From the NCBI RefSeq assembly GCF_000716675.1, contig NZ_JNXT01000024.1, forward strand, positions 45,962 through 109,961: a stretch of 64,000 nt of DNA, written 5' to 3'. The translations under genes and the position numbers were made by a program. Each line of letters begins with the position of its first letter. Within the stretch, counting starts at the first letter, position 1. Below, piece by piece: positions 21,028 to 30,530 of this stretch. The notes beneath the pieces were generated by a model. It made no database searches, had not been told where the DNA came from, and was given only the letters and a program-made list of their open reading frames with translations. This stretch comes from Streptomyces alboflavus (GTDB taxonomy: Bacteria > Actinomycetota > Actinomycetes > Streptomycetales > Streptomycetaceae).

Positions 21028-21597
21028 ATGACCACCGAGACCCACACCACTGACGCTGCCACCCCCTCCGCCCTGCCGCTGCCGGCGGGCCGCTGGGCGC
21101 TTGACCCGCTGCACTCCGCCGTGAACTTCACCATCCGCCACCTGGGCATCTCCAAGGTGCGCGGCCGTTTCACCGAGTTCGACGCGGAGCTCGTGGTGGG
21201 CGAGACCCTCGCCGACACGACGGTGAGCGCCACCATCGCCCTCGCGTCGATCGACACCGGCAACCCGGACCGGGACGCGCACGTCCGCGCCTCCGACCTG
21301 CTCGACGTGGAGAAGCGTCCGACGATGGCGTTCCGCTCGGCCGGGATCTCCGGTTCGGGCGAGGACTGGACGATGGCGGGCGAGCTGACCATCGGCGATG
21401 TCACCCGCCCGGTGACGCTGGCCGTGGAGTTCGGCGGCCTCGGCGAATTCGGCGACACCCGGCACGCCGGTTTCGAGGCGACGGGCGAGATCCGCCGCAG
21501 CGAGTACGGCCTGACGTTCGCCCCCGGCATGCTCGGCGAGGCCGTGAAGATCCAGCTGGACATGCAGTTCCTGGAGCCGGGCAAGGGCGAGGCGTAG
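21028..21597 (+). CDS. YceI family protein
   Basis: A 189-residue lipocalin-like beta-barrel of the YceI family, which binds isoprenoid or polyisoprenoid lipids. Signature segments are WALDPLHSAVNFTIRHLGISKVRGRF, ASIDTGNPDRDAHVRASDLLDVE and the C-terminal GLTFAPGMLGEAVKIQLDMQF. There is no signal peptide, as in many Streptomyces copies, so it is probably cytoplasmic. Divergent from an MmyB-type regulator that may control it. The ATG at 21028 gives the usual Thr-rich N-terminus. Confidence 0.92.
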   Translation: MTTETHTTDAATPSALPLPAGRWALDPLHSAVNFTIRHLGISKVRGRFTEFDAELVVGETLADTTVSATIALASIDTGNPDRDAHVRASDLLDVEKRPTMAFRSAGISGSGEDWTMAGELTIGDVTRPVTLAVEFGGLGEFGDTRHAGFEATGEIRRSEYGLTFAPGMLGEAVKIQLDMQFLEPGKGEA

Positions 21598-21622
21598 GGC
21601 TCCGCCCCGGGGACGGAGGTTC

Positions 21623-21741
21623 GGCTCGTCCCGGGGCCCAGGTGGGGCCGGGGCACAGCCCGTCCCGGAGTCCAGCCCGTCCCGGGGCTCAGCCCACGCC
21701 GGAGTCCAGCCCGCGCCGAAGTTCAGCTCGTCCCGAAGGCG
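21623..21741 (-). repeat. seven 17-bp tandem repeats entering the crotonase gene
   Basis: Units start at 21623, 21640, 21657, 21674, 21691, 21708 and 21725, with no change of period. A typical unit reads AGCCCGTCCCGGAGTCC. The last unit lies inside the crotonase coding sequence, and the crotonase stop codon (21723-21725 on the plus strand) straddles the boundary of the last two units. Confidence 0.92.
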
Positions 21742-22514
21742 CCGTGCCGTCCCGCTCCGGCGGCGAACCGCGCGGCGCCTTCCGATGCTTCGCCGAGGGC
21801 GTGCATGCCGTGGGCCAACTCGCCCGCCAGCGCCTGCTGTTCGGGCAGCCCGTGCTGTTCCCGGGCGGACAGCCGGTCGTGCCGCAGGCAGGTCTGGGGG
21901 AACGCGGCGATCTCGGCGGCGAGCTGCTCGGCCGCCGCGCGGGCGGTGCCGTTCGCCACGACGCGGTTGACCAGGCCCATGCCCAGCGCCTCGGCCGTGT
22001 CGACGGGGCGGCCGGTGAGGATGAGGTCCATGGCGCGCCCCTCCCCGATGATCCGGGGCAGCCGCACCGTCCCGCCGTCGATGAGCGGCACTCCCCAGCG
22101 GCGGCAGAACACCCCGAGCACGGCGTCGTCCTCGGCGACCCGGAGGTCGCACCAGAGGGCGAGTTCCAGACCGCCCGCGACGGCGTGCCCGGAGATCGCG
22201 GCGATGACGGGCTTGGACAGGCTGAGGCGCGTGGGCCCCATCGGCCCGTCGCTCTTCCCGTCGACCTCGGCGACCTCGTTCCCCGACGGCGTCCCCAGCG
22301 CCTTCAGATCGGCCCCCGCACAGAAGGTGCCCCCTTCGCCCCAGAGCACGGCGACCGACGCCTGCGGGTCGGCGTCGAAGTCCCGAAAGGCGTCGGCGAG
22401 GGCCCGCGCGGTGGGCCCGTCGACGGCGTTGCGCACGTCGGGCCGTGACAGGACGACCGTGGTGACGGCCCCTGCTCGTTCACTCCGCACGGACGGGACG
22501 GCTGCGGCTGACAT
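21723..22514 (-). CDS. enoyl-CoA hydratase/isomerase (crotonase) family protein
   Basis: A 263-residue crotonase-fold enzyme acting on acyl-CoA thioesters. Oxyanion-hole segments are visible: GGTFCAGADLKAL (near 63-75) and ISGHAVAGGLELALWCDLRVAEDDAVLG (near 108-135), followed by PLIDGGTVRLPRIIG, where the acid/base Glu of true hydratases is not obvious. The exact reaction (hydratase, isomerase or other) is open. The ATG at 22514 has a perfect AGGAGG 8 nt upstream. No other beta-oxidation gene is adjacent. Its 3' end runs into a seven-copy 17-bp tandem repeat. Confidence 0.9.
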   Translation of the reverse strand: MSAAAVPSVRSERAGAVTTVVLSRPDVRNAVDGPTARALADAFRDFDADPQASVAVLWGEGGTFCAGADLKALGTPSGNEVAEVDGKSDGPMGPTRLSLSKPVIAAISGHAVAGGLELALWCDLRVAEDDAVLGVFCRRWGVPLIDGGTVRLPRIIGEGRAMDLILTGRPVDTAEALGMGLVNRVVANGTARAAAEQLAAEIAAFPQTCLRHDRLSAREQHGLPEQQALAGELAHGMHALGEASEGAARFAAGAGRHGAFGTS

Positions 22515-22619
22515 CTCGGGCGCCTCCTGGTCACGGTGGTGCGTCGGGCGGTGGCTGCCTTGGACGGTACGCGAGGGCTGCCCTCGGCGGTATGCGAGTT
22601 GGGCGGGGGGAAGAGACGC

Positions 22620-22652
22620 CAGCGCGCCACCCCGCACAGGGGTGGCGCGCTG
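22620..22652 (-). terminator. hairpin terminator after uvrA
   Basis: A perfect 14-bp stem (22620-22633 with 22639-22652) and a GCACA loop lie 40 nt past the uvrA stop and 105 nt before the crotonase start. Confidence 0.85.
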
Positions 22653-22692
22653 ACGTGACGGCCCGTGGCCGTGGCCGGACGGACGCTCGGCC

Positions 22693-25600
22693 TCAGGCCT
22701 TGCGGGTCCGCGTCGCCGTCTTCTTCGCGGGTGCCTTCTTGGCCGTCGCCTTCTTGGTGGCGGCCTGCTTGGCGGTGGCCGTCTTCTTCGTGGCCGACGC
22801 CTTCGTGGGCTCCGACTTGGTGACCGTCGACTTGGTGACGGCGGTCTTCGTGGGGGCCGACTTGGAGGCCACCGTCTTCTTGGCGGTGGTCTTCTTGGTG
22901 CTCCGGCGGGCCGCGGGCACCGCCGCGTCGCTGATGCGGTCGGCGGCGATGATGTCGCGCAGGAACTTGCCGGTGTGGCTGGTCGGGACGCCGGCGACCT
23001 GCTCGGGGGTGCCTTCGGCGATGACGAGGCCGCCGCCGCTGCCGCCCTCCGGGCCCATGTCGACGACCCAGTCCGCGGTCTTGATCACGTCGAGGTTGTG
23101 CTCGATGACGATGACCGTGTTGCCCTTGTCGACCAGGCCGGACAGGACCGTGATCAGCTTGCTGATGTCTTCGAAGTGCAGACCGGTGGTCGGCTCGTCG
23201 AGGACGTAGACCGTGCGGCCCGTGGAGCGCTTCTGGAGCTCGCTGGCCAGCTTCACACGCTGGGCCTCGCCGCCGGAGAGGGTGGGCGCGGACTGGCCGA
23301 GCCGGACATAGCCGAGGCCCACGTCGTGGAGGGTCTTCAGGTGCCGGGCGATGCCGGGCACCGCTTCGAAGAAGTCGAGCGCCTCCTCGATGGGCATGTC
23401 GAGGACCTCGGCGATGGACTTGCCCTTGTAGTGCACGTCCAGGGTCTCGCGGTTGTACCGCGCGCCGTGGCAGACCTCGCAGGGGACGTACACATCCGGG
23501 AGGAAGTTCATCTCGATCTTGATGGTGCCGTCGCCGGAGCAGTTCTCGCAGCGGCCGCCCTTGACGTTGAAGGAGAAGCGTCCGGGGAGATAGCCCCTGA
23601 CCTTCGCCTCCGTGGTCTCCGCGAAGAGCTTGCGGACGTGGTCGAAGACTCCGGTGTACGTCGCCGGGTTCGACCGGGGGGTGCGGCCGATGGGTGACTG
23701 GTCGACGTGCACGACCTTGTCGACGAGGTCGTCGCCCTCCACGCGCGTGTGGCGGCCGGGGACCGACCTGGCGCCGTTCAGCTCGCGGGCCAGGTGGGTG
23801 TAGAGGATGTCGTTGACCAGCGTGGACTTGCCGGACCCGGAGACGCCGGTGACGGCGGTGAGGACGCCGAGCGGGAAGGAGACGTCGATGTCCTGGAGGT
23901 TGTTCTCGCGGGCGCCGTGCACCGTCAGGCGGCGGGTGGGGTCGGCGGGGCGGCGGATGTCGGGGACGGGGATGGCCTTCTTGCCCGACAGGTACTGACC
24001 GGTGACCGACTTGTCGTTGGCGAGCAGTTCCTTGAGGGAGCCGCTGTGCACGACCTTGCCGCCGTGCTCGCCCGCGCCGGGGCCGATGTCCACGACCCAG
24101 TCGGCGACCTTGATGGTGTCCTCGTCGTGCTCGACGACGATCAGGGTGTTGCCCATGTCGCGCAGCCGGACCAGGGTCTCGATGAGGCGGTGGTTGTCGC
24201 GCTGGTGCAGGCCGATGGACGGCTCGTCCAGGACGTACAGCACGCCGACAAGACCGGAGCCGATCTGCGTGGCCAGGCGGATGCGCTGGGCCTCGCCGCC
24301 GGAGAGGGTGCCCGCGGCGCGGTTGAGCGAGAGGTAGTCCAGGCCGACGTCGACCAGGAAGCGCAGTCGTTCGTTGACCTCCTTCAGGACCCGCTCGGCG
24401 ATCTTCTTGTCGCGGGCGTCGAGCCGCAGCTCGGCGAGGAAGTCCGCGCAGTCGCTGATCGACATCGCGGAGACCTCGGCGATGGACCGCCCCATGACCG
24501 TGACGGCGAGGACGATCGGCTTGAGGCGCGTGCCCTCACAGGTGGGGCAGGGCACCTCGCGCATATAGCCCTCGAAGCGCTCGCGGCTGGCGTCGCTCTC
24601 GGCCTCGCTGTGCCGCCGCTTGACGAAGGGCACGGCACCTTCGAAGGCGGTGGTGTAGACGCGCTCCCTGCCGTACCTGTTGCGGTAGCGCACTTCGATC
24701 TGGGTCTTGTGGCCGTGCAGCAGGGCCTTCTTGGCGCGCTGGGGCAGGCCCGCCCAGGGCATGTCCGTGGCGAAGCCGAGCGCGTCGGCGAGGGCGCCGA
24801 CGAGGCGGCCGAAGTAGTCCTTGGTGTGGCCGTGGGACCAGGGGTGGATGGCGCCCTCGTCGAGCGACTTGTCCTCGTCCGGGACGATCAGCTCCGGGTC
24901 GACCTCCATGCGCGTGCCGATGCCGGTGCAGTCCGGGCAGGCGCCGAAGGGCGAGTTGAACGAGAAGGAGCGGGGCTCCAGCTCCTCGAAGGACAGGTCG
25001 TCGTACGGGCAGTAGAGGTGCTCCGAGTACATCCGCTCGCGCTCGGGGTCGTCCTCGGGGAGGTCGACGAAGTCCAGGACGACCATGCCGCCGGAGAGGC
25101 CGAGCGCGGTCTCCACGGAGTCGGTCAGGCGGCGCTTGGCGGAGTCCTTCACCGTGAGGCGGTCGACGACCACCTCGATGGTGTGCTTCTCCTGCTTCTT
25201 CAGCGTGGGCGGCTCGGAGAGCTGGATGGTCGCGCCGTCCACCCGGGCGCGGCTGTATCCCTTGGTCTGGAGGTCGGCGAAGAGGTCGACGAACTCGCCC
25301 TTGCGCTCGCGCACCAGCGGCGAGAGCACCTGGAAGCGGCTGCCCTCGGGCAGTTCGAGGACCTTGTCGACGATGGCCTGCGGGGACTGCCGGGAGATCG
25401 GGCGGCGGCACTCGGGGCAGTGCGGCTTGCCGATGCGCGCGAACAGCAGGCGCAGGTAGTCGTAGACCTCGGTGATGGTGCCGACCGTGGAGCGCGGGTT
25501 GCGCGAGGTCGACTTCTGGTCGATGGAGACCGCGGGGGACAGTCCCTCGATGAAGTCGACGTCCGGCTTGTCCATCTGGCCGAGGAACTGGCGGGCGTAC

Positions 25601-25779
25601 GACGAGAGCGACTCGACGTAGCGCCGCTGACCCTCGGCGAAGATCGTGTCGAACGCGAGCGAGGACTTGCCGGACCCGGACAGACCGGTGAAGACGATGA
25701 GGGAGTCACGCGGGAGGTCGAGCGAGACGTTCTTGAGATTGTGCTCGCGCGCGCCACGGACGATGAGACGGTCGGCCAC
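22693..25779 (-). CDS. uvrA: excinuclease ABC subunit UvrA with lysine/alanine-rich tail
   Basis: DNA-damage sensor ATPase of nucleotide excision repair. The 1028 residues contain two ABC ATPase modules: Walker [13 protein letters not shown] near residue 30 and [12 protein letters not shown] near 650, with signatures [12 protein letters not shown] and [12 protein letters not shown]. Zinc-binding CxxC pairs are visible (CPECRRP, CPTCEG, CENCSG/CEVCHG). The final 75 residues form a low-complexity Lys/Ala/Thr tail ([21 protein letters not shown]) like that of histone H1-type proteins and absent from E. coli UvrA. The GTG at 25779 is preferred because AGAAAGG lies about 11 nt upstream. A RecA-NDp-type promoter precedes it. 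Confidence 0.97.
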   Translation of the reverse strand: MADRLIVRGAREHNLKNVSLDLPRDSLIVFTGLSGSGKSSLAFDTIFAEGQRRYVESLSSYARQFLGQMDKPDVDFIEGLSPAVSIDQKSTSRNPRSTVGTITEVYDYLRLLFARIGKPHCPECRRPISRQSPQAIVDKVLELPEGSRFQVLSPLVRERKGEFVDLFADLQTKGYSRARVDGATIQLSEPPTLKKQEKHTIEVVVDRLTVKDSAKRRLTDSVETALGLSGGMVVLDFVDLPEDDPERERMYSEHLYCPYDDLSFEELEPRSFSFNSPFGACPDCTGIGTRMEVDPELIVPDEDKSLDEGAIHPWSHGHTKDYFGRLVGALADALGFATDMPWAGLPQRAKKALLHGHKTQIEVRYRNRYGRERVYTTAFEGAVPFVKRRHSEAESDASRERFEGYMREVPCPTCEGTRLKPIVLAVTVMGRSIAEVSAMSISDCADFLAELRLDARDKKIAERVLKEVNERLRFLVDVGLDYLSLNRAAGTLSGGEAQRIRLATQIGSGLVGVLYVLDEPSIGLHQRDNHRLIETLVRLRDMGNTLIVVEHDEDTIKVADWVVDIGPGAGEHGGKVVHSGSLKELLANDKSVTGQYLSGKKAIPVPDIRRPADPTRRLTVHGARENNLQDIDVSFPLGVLTAVTGVSGSGKSTLVNDILYTHLARELNGARSVPGRHTRVEGDDLVDKVVHVDQSPIGRTPRSNPATYTGVFDHVRKLFAETTEAKVRGYLPGRFSFNVKGGRCENCSGDGTIKIEMNFLPDVYVPCEVCHGARYNRETLDVHYKGKSIAEVLDMPIEEALDFFEAVPGIARHLKTLHDVGLGYVRLGQSAPTLSGGEAQRVKLASELQKRSTGRTVYVLDEPTTGLHFEDISKLITVLSGLVDKGNTVIVIEHNLDVIKTADWVVDMGPEGGSGGGLVIAEGTPEQVAGVPTSHTGKFLRDIIAADRISDAAVPAARRSTKKTTAKKTVASKSAPTKTAVTKSTVTKSEPTKASATKKTATAKQAATKKATAKKAPAKKTATRTRKA

Positions 25780-25834
25780 GCCGGTCCGCACCTTTCTTGA
25801 GAGAAGTGACAGGGGCGGGGCCCCCGTCGTTCAC

Positions 25835-25857
25835 AGACTAGGGCGACCCACTGACAA
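25835..25857 (-). promoter_or_regulatory. uvrA promoter, RecA-NDp (PafBC) type
   Basis: Read on the minus strand: TTGTCAGTGGG, spacer, TAGTCT, with 11 nt between TTGTCA and the -10 box. It matches the consensus TTGTC[AG]GTG, 8 nt, TAnnnT of the LexA-independent DNA-damage promoter. The predicted transcript has a leader of about 50 nt. Confidence 0.85.
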
Positions 25858-26017
25858 CGCCGGGCCGGATTCTCTGGTTCGCGAGACCCGGAGGTCGATG
25901 AAACCCGGACTACCAAGAATGCCCGATGCCGCAACCGACCTTATAGCACGGACATTCGATTTGCGGGCCTCGCCCACCGCCTTCACCCGAACGTGTGGCG
26001 GAGCTATCGTCGGGCCC

Positions 26018-26716
26018 ATGATTGATCATGTGCGCGACCTGGCGTCTGTACGTGACGCGACCGAACGGCTGCTCGCCGCAGCCGCCGCATTGGACAACGT
26101 TTCGACGGCCGAGCCGTCACGGCTTCCCGGCTGGACGCGCGGCCACGTCCTCGCGCACGTCGCGCGGAACGCCGACGCCCTGGTGAACGTTCTGGCCGGG
26201 CGGCCCATGTACGTGAGCGGGGAGGCGCGGGACGCCGACATCGAGCGGGACGCTCCGCGTGCGCTGGAGGTGCAGCTCGCCGACCTGCGGGAGAGCGCGG
26301 CCCGGCTGGAGGCCCAGGCCGCGCTGCCCGCCGACTGGTCCCGCACCATCACGATGCGCAACGGTGTCACGGACTCGGCGTCCCGGGTGCCGTTCCGGCG
26401 CTGGGTCGAGCTGGAGCTGCACCACGTCGACCTCGGGATCGGCTACGAGCTGGAGGATGTGCCGGCCGACTTCCTGGAGCGCGAGATCGGCTTCCTCACC
26501 GACCGCTTCTCGGGCAACCCGGAGGTACCGCCGACGAGGGTCACCGACGGCACGCGCGCGTGGTCGACGGGCCGTGCCGCGGACAAGCCCGAGGTCACCG
26601 TGAGCGGCCCGGCTCCGGCGCTGGTCGGCTGGCTCGCAGGCCGCCGCGACCAGCACACGCTCACCGCCGAGCTGACCGTCGAAGGCGGCACCCTGCCCGC
26701 CCTCCCCCCGCTATAG
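26018..26716 (+). CDS. maleylpyruvate isomerase-family (mycothiol-dependent) enzyme
   Basis: A 232-residue protein of the DinB-like/MDMPI fold used in mycothiol-dependent reactions. The N-terminal helical bundle (about 1-150) has the conserved LPGWTRGHVLAHVARNADAL and ELELHHVDLGIGY segments, whose His residues form the metal site. The C-terminal part (about 160-232) is the small MDMPI domain ending in a beta-rich GGTLPALPPL. The substrate is unknown: maleylpyruvate isomerisation, thiol transfer or detoxification are all possible. The ATG at 26018 lies 7 nt after TATCGT with no Shine-Dalgarno sequence, suggesting a leaderless mRNA. It is divergent from uvrA and is followed 10 bp later by an MBL hydrolase, so the two may act together in thiol-linked detoxification. 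Confidence 0.88.
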   Translation: MIDHVRDLASVRDATERLLAAAAALDNVSTAEPSRLPGWTRGHVLAHVARNADALVNVLAGRPMYVSGEARDADIERDAPRALEVQLADLRESAARLEAQAALPADWSRTITMRNGVTDSASRVPFRRWVELELHHVDLGIGYELEDVPADFLEREIGFLTDRFSGNPEVPPTRVTDGTRAWSTGRAADKPEVTVSGPAPALVGWLAGRRDQHTLTAELTVEGGTLPALPPL

Positions 26717-26726
26717 GCTGAGTCGC

Positions 26727-27383
26727 ATGACGTACAGCGGAGTGGTGAAGGTCGGCGGGCCCGCGGACGTGCACGAGCTGCAGGACCTGATGATCTCGAA
26801 GGTCGCGGTCGGCCCGATGGACAACAACGCCTACCTGCTGCGCTGTCGGGCCACCGACGAGCAGCTCCTGATCGACGCGGCGAACGACCCGCAGACGGTG
26901 CTGAGCCTCATCGGTGACGACGGCGTCAAGGCCGTCGTCACGACCCACCAGCACGGCGACCACTGGCAGGCCCTCGAGGAGGTCGTCGCGGCGACCGGCG
27001 CGCGCACGTACGCGGGCCGCGAGGACGCCGAGGGCATCCCGACGCCGACGGACGTCCTCGTCGACGACGGCGACACCATCACCTTCGGCCGGATCTCGCT
27101 GACCGCCCGGCACCTCGTGGGCCACACCCCGGGCTCGATCGCCCTCGTCTACGACGACCCGCACGGCCACCCGCACGTCTTCACCGGCGACTGCCTCTTC
27201 CCCGGAGGCGTCGGCAACACCTGGGAGGACCCGGAGCGGTTCGCGAGCCTCATCGAGGGCGTCGAGACGAAGATCTTCGGCACGCTTCCCGACGAGACGT
27301 GGGTCTACCCGGGCCACGGCAAGGACACCACGCTGGGCGCGGAGCGCCCGCACCTCGCGGAGTGGCGCGCACGCGGCTGGTGA
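26727..27383 (+). CDS. MBL-fold metallo-hydrolase (glyoxalase II-like)
   Basis: A 218-residue metallo-beta-lactamase-fold hydrolase. The metal motif is TTHQHGDHW (His74, His76, Asp78, His79), followed by VGHTPGS, FTGDCLFPGG and the late His in YPGHGKD. This pattern resembles hydroxyacylglutathione hydrolase, and in a mycothiol-using organism the substrate may be a mycothiol thioester. The upstream gene is a mycothiol-family enzyme ending 10 bp before, which supports that reading. TAGGCT lies exactly 7 nt before the ATG, so it may also have its own leaderless start. A hairpin shared with aroQ ends the unit. Confidence 0.9.
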   Translation: MTYSGVVKVGGPADVHELQDLMISKVAVGPMDNNAYLLRCRATDEQLLIDAANDPQTVLSLIGDDGVKAVVTTHQHGDHWQALEEVVAATGARTYAGREDAEGIPTPTDVLVDDGDTITFGRISLTARHLVGHTPGSIALVYDDPHGHPHVFTGDCLFPGGVGNTWEDPERFASLIEGVETKIFGTLPDETWVYPGHGKDTTLGAERPHLAEWRARGW

Positions 27384-27387
27384 CCCC

Positions 27388-27415
27388 GCTGGGGCGGGCC
27401 TAGCCCCGCCCCAGC
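27388..27415. terminator. bidirectional terminator with the aroQ stop in its loop
   Basis: A perfect 11-bp stem (27388-27398 with 27405-27415) sits between the convergent MBL and aroQ genes. The aroQ stop codon (27400-27402 on the plus strand) is in the 6-nt loop. Confidence 0.85.
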
Positions 27416-27861
27416 AGCGCCGCCACCCGCTCCACCCCGAACACGTACCCCTGCACGCCGCAGCCCGCGATGACGCCGTCGGCGCGCTGCGAGACGTACG
27501 AGTGGTGCCGGAACGACTCACGCTGGTGGATGTTGGAGATGTGGACCTCCACCACCGGCATGCCGTCGCACGTGTTGAGCGCGTCCAGGATGGCGACCGA
27601 CGTGTGCGAGTACGCGGCCGGGTTGATGACGATGCCCGCGTGGTGCTCGCGCGCCTCGTGGATCCAGTCGACCAGCTCGCCCTCGTGGTTGGACTGCCGC
27701 AGGTCGACCGTCCCGCCGTGCGCCGCGGCCGCCTTGGCGCACATCGCCTCGACGTCGGCGAGCGTGTCGGTGCCGTAGATCTCCGGCTGCCGACGACCCA
27801 GGAGGTTCAGGTTGGGCCCGTTCAGGATCAGGACCGGGGCGGTGGCGAGAGTGTGGGGCAC
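27400..27861 (-). CDS. aroQ: type II 3-dehydroquinate dehydratase
   Basis: Third step of the shikimate pathway, 3-dehydroquinate to 3-dehydroshikimate. The 153-residue length is right for the dodecameric type II enzyme. Motifs: [18 protein letters not shown] with the catalytic Tyr, [26 protein letters not shown] and [18 protein letters not shown] with the catalytic His. The frame extends upstream, but the GTG at 27861 has GGAGG 5 nt before it and starts just before the first beta strand. Other shikimate genes are not nearby. It might instead belong to quinate catabolism; no catabolic partner is visible. Confidence 0.95.
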   Translation of the reverse strand: MPHTLATAPVLILNGPNLNLLGRRQPEIYGTDTLADVEAMCAKAAAAHGGTVDLRQSNHEGELVDWIHEAREHHAGIVINPAAYSHTSVAILDALNTCDGMPVVEVHISNIHQRESFRHHSYVSQRADGVIAGCGVQGYVFGVERVAALLGRG

Positions 27862-27944
27862 AGGGACCTCCGTGCGTCGGACTGCTGCTCCCAGACGGTT
27901 TATCACGGCGCGGGCGCGGTGACCCGGGCCGTACGCTGCCGGGC

Positions 27945-29015
27945 ATGACACCACCCGGCCGCCCGCACCCGCCGATCTATCCGCCGAAGCCCTCCCCGGG
28001 CGACCGCGTCGCCGTCGTGTCGCCCGCGGCCGGACTGCCGGAGCTCTTCCCGCTCCCCTACGAACTGGGCCTGCGGCGGCTGCGGACGGACTTCCTCCTG
28101 GAGCCCGTGGAGTATCCGACGACACGCAGGATGGGCGCATCGCCGCAGCAGCGGGCCGACGACCTGCACGCCGCGTTCACCGATCCGCAGATCAAGGCGA
28201 TCATCGCGAGCATCGGCGGCGACGACCAGATCACCGTGCTGCCGTTCCTCGACCGGGAGTTGATCCGGGCGCACCCCAAGCCGTTCTTCGGGTTCAGCGA
28301 CAACACCAACCTGCACGCCTTCCTGTGGCAGACCGGCGTCGTCAGCTTCCACGGGGCGTCGGTGATGTGCGAGCTGGGGCGACCGGGGGCCATGGCCGCC
28401 CCGACCGCCGACTCGCTGCGCGCCGCCCTGTTCACGCCCGGCCCCTACGAGCTGCGCCCCGCCGAGCGTTTCCGTGACATCGACGGCTCCTGGGACGACC
28501 CGGCGGCCCTCGCCGTGGAACCGCCGACGGAGCCGGGCGAGGGCTGGAGCTGGCATCTGCCGGAGGGCGCCGAGCGGGTCGTGGAGGGGCGCTCCTGGGG
28601 CGGCTGCCTGGAGGTCCTTGCCGGGCTCCTGATGGCCGACCGCGAGATCGCCGACCCCGCCGCGTACGACGGGCACGTGCTGTTCCTGGAGACGACGGAG
28701 CAACTCCCCTCCCCCGCCGAGGTCTTCCGGATCCTGCGCGCCATGGGCGAGCGCGGACTGCTCGCACGCTTCGCCGCGCTGATCATGGGCCGCGCCAAGC
28801 GCTGGAGCCTCGACCGCCCCAACGGCCCCGAGGAGCGCGTCCGTTACGCCCGCGAGCAGCGCGAAGCCGTACTGGACGCGCTCTTGGCGTACGCGCCCGC
28901 CACCATGGCCGTCTTCGACGTGGACCTCGGGCACACGGATCCGCAGTACGTGATCCCGTACGGCGGCACCGTGCGGGTGGACGGCGACGAGCGGCGGATC
29001 ACGGTCACGTACTGA
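27945..29015 (+). CDS. S66 family peptidase (LD-carboxypeptidase/MccF-like)
   Basis: A 356-residue serine peptidase of family S66, which includes cytoplasmic muropeptide LD-carboxypeptidases and the microcin C self-immunity enzyme MccF. The nucleophile Ser is in [11 protein letters not shown], and the Glu and His of the triad are in LFLETTEQ and DLGHTDPQY. The length and the internal insertion (about 175-215) look more MccF-like than LdcA-like. Divergent from aroQ. TACGCT lies 7 nt before the ATG, another leaderless-type start. A nested hairpin follows. The role may be cell-wall recycling or detoxification of aminoacyl nucleotides. Confidence 0.88.
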   Translation: MTPPGRPHPPIYPPKPSPGDRVAVVSPAAGLPELFPLPYELGLRRLRTDFLLEPVEYPTTRRMGASPQQRADDLHAAFTDPQIKAIIASIGGDDQITVLPFLDRELIRAHPKPFFGFSDNTNLHAFLWQTGVVSFHGASVMCELGRPGAMAAPTADSLRAALFTPGPYELRPAERFRDIDGSWDDPAALAVEPPTEPGEGWSWHLPEGAERVVEGRSWGGCLEVLAGLLMADREIADPAAYDGHVLFLETTEQLPSPAEVFRILRAMGERGLLARFAALIMGRAKRWSLDRPNGPEERVRYAREQREAVLDALLAYAPATMAVFDVDLGHTDPQYVIPYGGTVRVDGDERRITVTY

Positions 29016-29023
29016 CCACGCGC

Positions 29024-29097
29024 GCGTGCGGGACGTCGGCATCCTCGGGCGGGGCGCGCCGCCGGGCCTTCCGGCGCGCCCTCGGACTCCCGCACGC
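29024..29097 (+). terminator. nested hairpin terminator after the S66 peptidase
   Basis: The outer arms GCGTGCGGGA (29024-29033) and TCCCGCACGC (29088-29097) enclose an inner perfect stem (29052-29061 with 29072-29081). It begins 8 nt past the stop. Confidence 0.75.
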
Positions 29098-29135
29098 CCC
29101 CGTAACCGCCCGTCACACCGGGTAGTTGACGCACC

Positions 29136-30500
29136 GTGCACAACAGTGACTCTCCGTCAGAATCCCAGGCCACGGCCCAGCCCACAGCACCGTCCACGCC
29201 CAAGTCCGCACCCCGGCCCACGCCCCCTTCGCTGCCTCGGCTCGCCGCCGCGTCGCTCGCCGGGACGGCCATCGAGTTCTACGACTTCTTCATCTACGGC
29301 ACCGCGGCGGCCCTCGTCCTCGGGCCGCTGTTCTTTCCGACGTTCTCCCCGCTGGCGGGAACTCTCGCGGCGTTCGCGACATTCGGAGTGGGCTTCGTGG
29401 CCCGGCCGCTCGGCTCCGTGCTCTTCGGGCACCTCGGAGACCGGCGCGGCCGACGGCCCGTCCTGGTGATCTCGCTGCTCTTGACGGGCCTCGCCACCGT
29501 CGCCGTGGGCTGCGTACCGACGTACGAGACGATCGGTGTGGCCGCCCCCGTGCTGCTGCTCGTGCTGCGTTTCGTGCAGGGTGTGGGGCTCGGCGGCGAG
29601 TGGGGCGGTGCGGTGCTGCTGACCGCCGAGCACGCGCCGCCCGAACGGCGCGCGCTGTGGGCGAGCTTCCCGCAGGTCGGGCCCGCGATCGGGTTCCTGC
29701 TGGCCAACGGCGTGACGCTGGCGCTGTCCGCGACCCTGACGGAGGCGCAGTTCGCCTCCTGGGGGTGGCGCATCCCGTTCTGGGGAGCGGGGGTGCTCGC
29801 CGTGGCGGGGATCGCGCTGCGCGCCTCGCTCACGGAGAGCCCGGACTTCCTCCAGGTCCGCGAGCACGCGCGCGTGCCGCTCGTCGAGGTGGCGCGCGGA
29901 CACTGGCGGCTCGTGCTGCTCACGGCGGGCGCGCTCGCCGTCGGGTACGCGGTGTTCTACGCCGTCACGACGTGGTCGCTGTCGTACGGCGTGGAGCACC
30001 TCGGTGTCAGCCGTACCGTCATGCTGGCGTGCATCATGGCCGCTGTCGTCGTCAAGGGCGCGCTGACGCCCGTGGCGGCCGTCCTGGGCGACCGGTACGG
30101 AAGGCGGCCGATGTGTCTGGTGGGGTGCACGGCGATCGCCCTGTGGATGTTCCCGATGGTCGCCCTCCTGGCCACGGGCGAGCCGCTCCTGATGTTCCTG
30201 GGCTTCCTGGTGGCGCTGCTCGCGTTCGTCACGATGTTCTCCGTGATCGCCGCGTATCTGCCGGAGCTGTACGAGCCGCGGGTGCGCTGCACGGGGGCGG
30301 CGGTGGGCTACAACCTGGCCGGTGTCCTCGGCGGGGCGCTCACGCCGATGGTGGCGACCGCGGCGGCGAACGGTGAGGGCACTCCATGGGGTGTGGCCGC
30401 GTATCTGACGGCCGTGGCGGTGCTGAGTCTCGGGTGCTTCGCGCTGCTTCCGGAGACGCGGCCCGTGCGCGAGGAGGCGGTGGTGCCGGCCACGGGGTGA
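29136..30500 (+). CDS. MFS transporter, metabolite:H+ symporter (MHS) family
   Basis: A 454-residue twelve-helix transporter. The sequence ASLAGTAIEFYDFFIYGTAA at the first helix, the loop GHLGDRRGRRPVL after helix 2 and GLGGEWGGAVLLTAEH around helix 4 are the MHS signatures shared with ProP, ShiA and citrate/alpha-ketoglutarate transporters. So it is probably a proton symporter for an organic acid or osmolyte; the substrate is undetermined. The first 28 residues are Pro/Thr-rich and cytoplasmic. The GTG at 29136 has no clear Shine-Dalgarno sequence. The stop codon lies inside the loop of a hairpin shared with the convergent antiporter gene. Confidence 0.9.
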   Translation: MHNSDSPSESQATAQPTAPSTPKSAPRPTPPSLPRLAAASLAGTAIEFYDFFIYGTAAALVLGPLFFPTFSPLAGTLAAFATFGVGFVARPLGSVLFGHLGDRRGRRPVLVISLLLTGLATVAVGCVPTYETIGVAAPVLLLVLRFVQGVGLGGEWGGAVLLTAEHAPPERRALWASFPQVGPAIGFLLANGVTLALSATLTEAQFASWGWRIPFWGAGVLAVAGIALRASLTESPDFLQVREHARVPLVEVARGHWRLVLLTAGALAVGYAVFYAVTTWSLSYGVEHLGVSRTVMLACIMAAVVVKGALTPVAAVLGDRYGRRPMCLVGCTAIALWMFPMVALLATGEPLLMFLGFLVALLAFVTMFSVIAAYLPELYEPRVRCTGAAVGYNLAGVLGGALTPMVATAAANGEGTPWGVAAYLTAVAVLSLGCFALLPETRPVREEAVVPATG

Positions 30501-30516
30501 TCCCGGGGCCGGCACC
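30482..30516. terminator. hairpin with the transporter stop codon in its loop
   Basis: A perfect 10-bp stem GGTGCCGGCC/GGCCGGCACC (30482-30491 with 30507-30516) encloses the TGA at 30498-30500. It probably serves both convergent genes. Confidence 0.7.
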
Positions 30517-30530
30517 GTCGCTCCCGCGCG

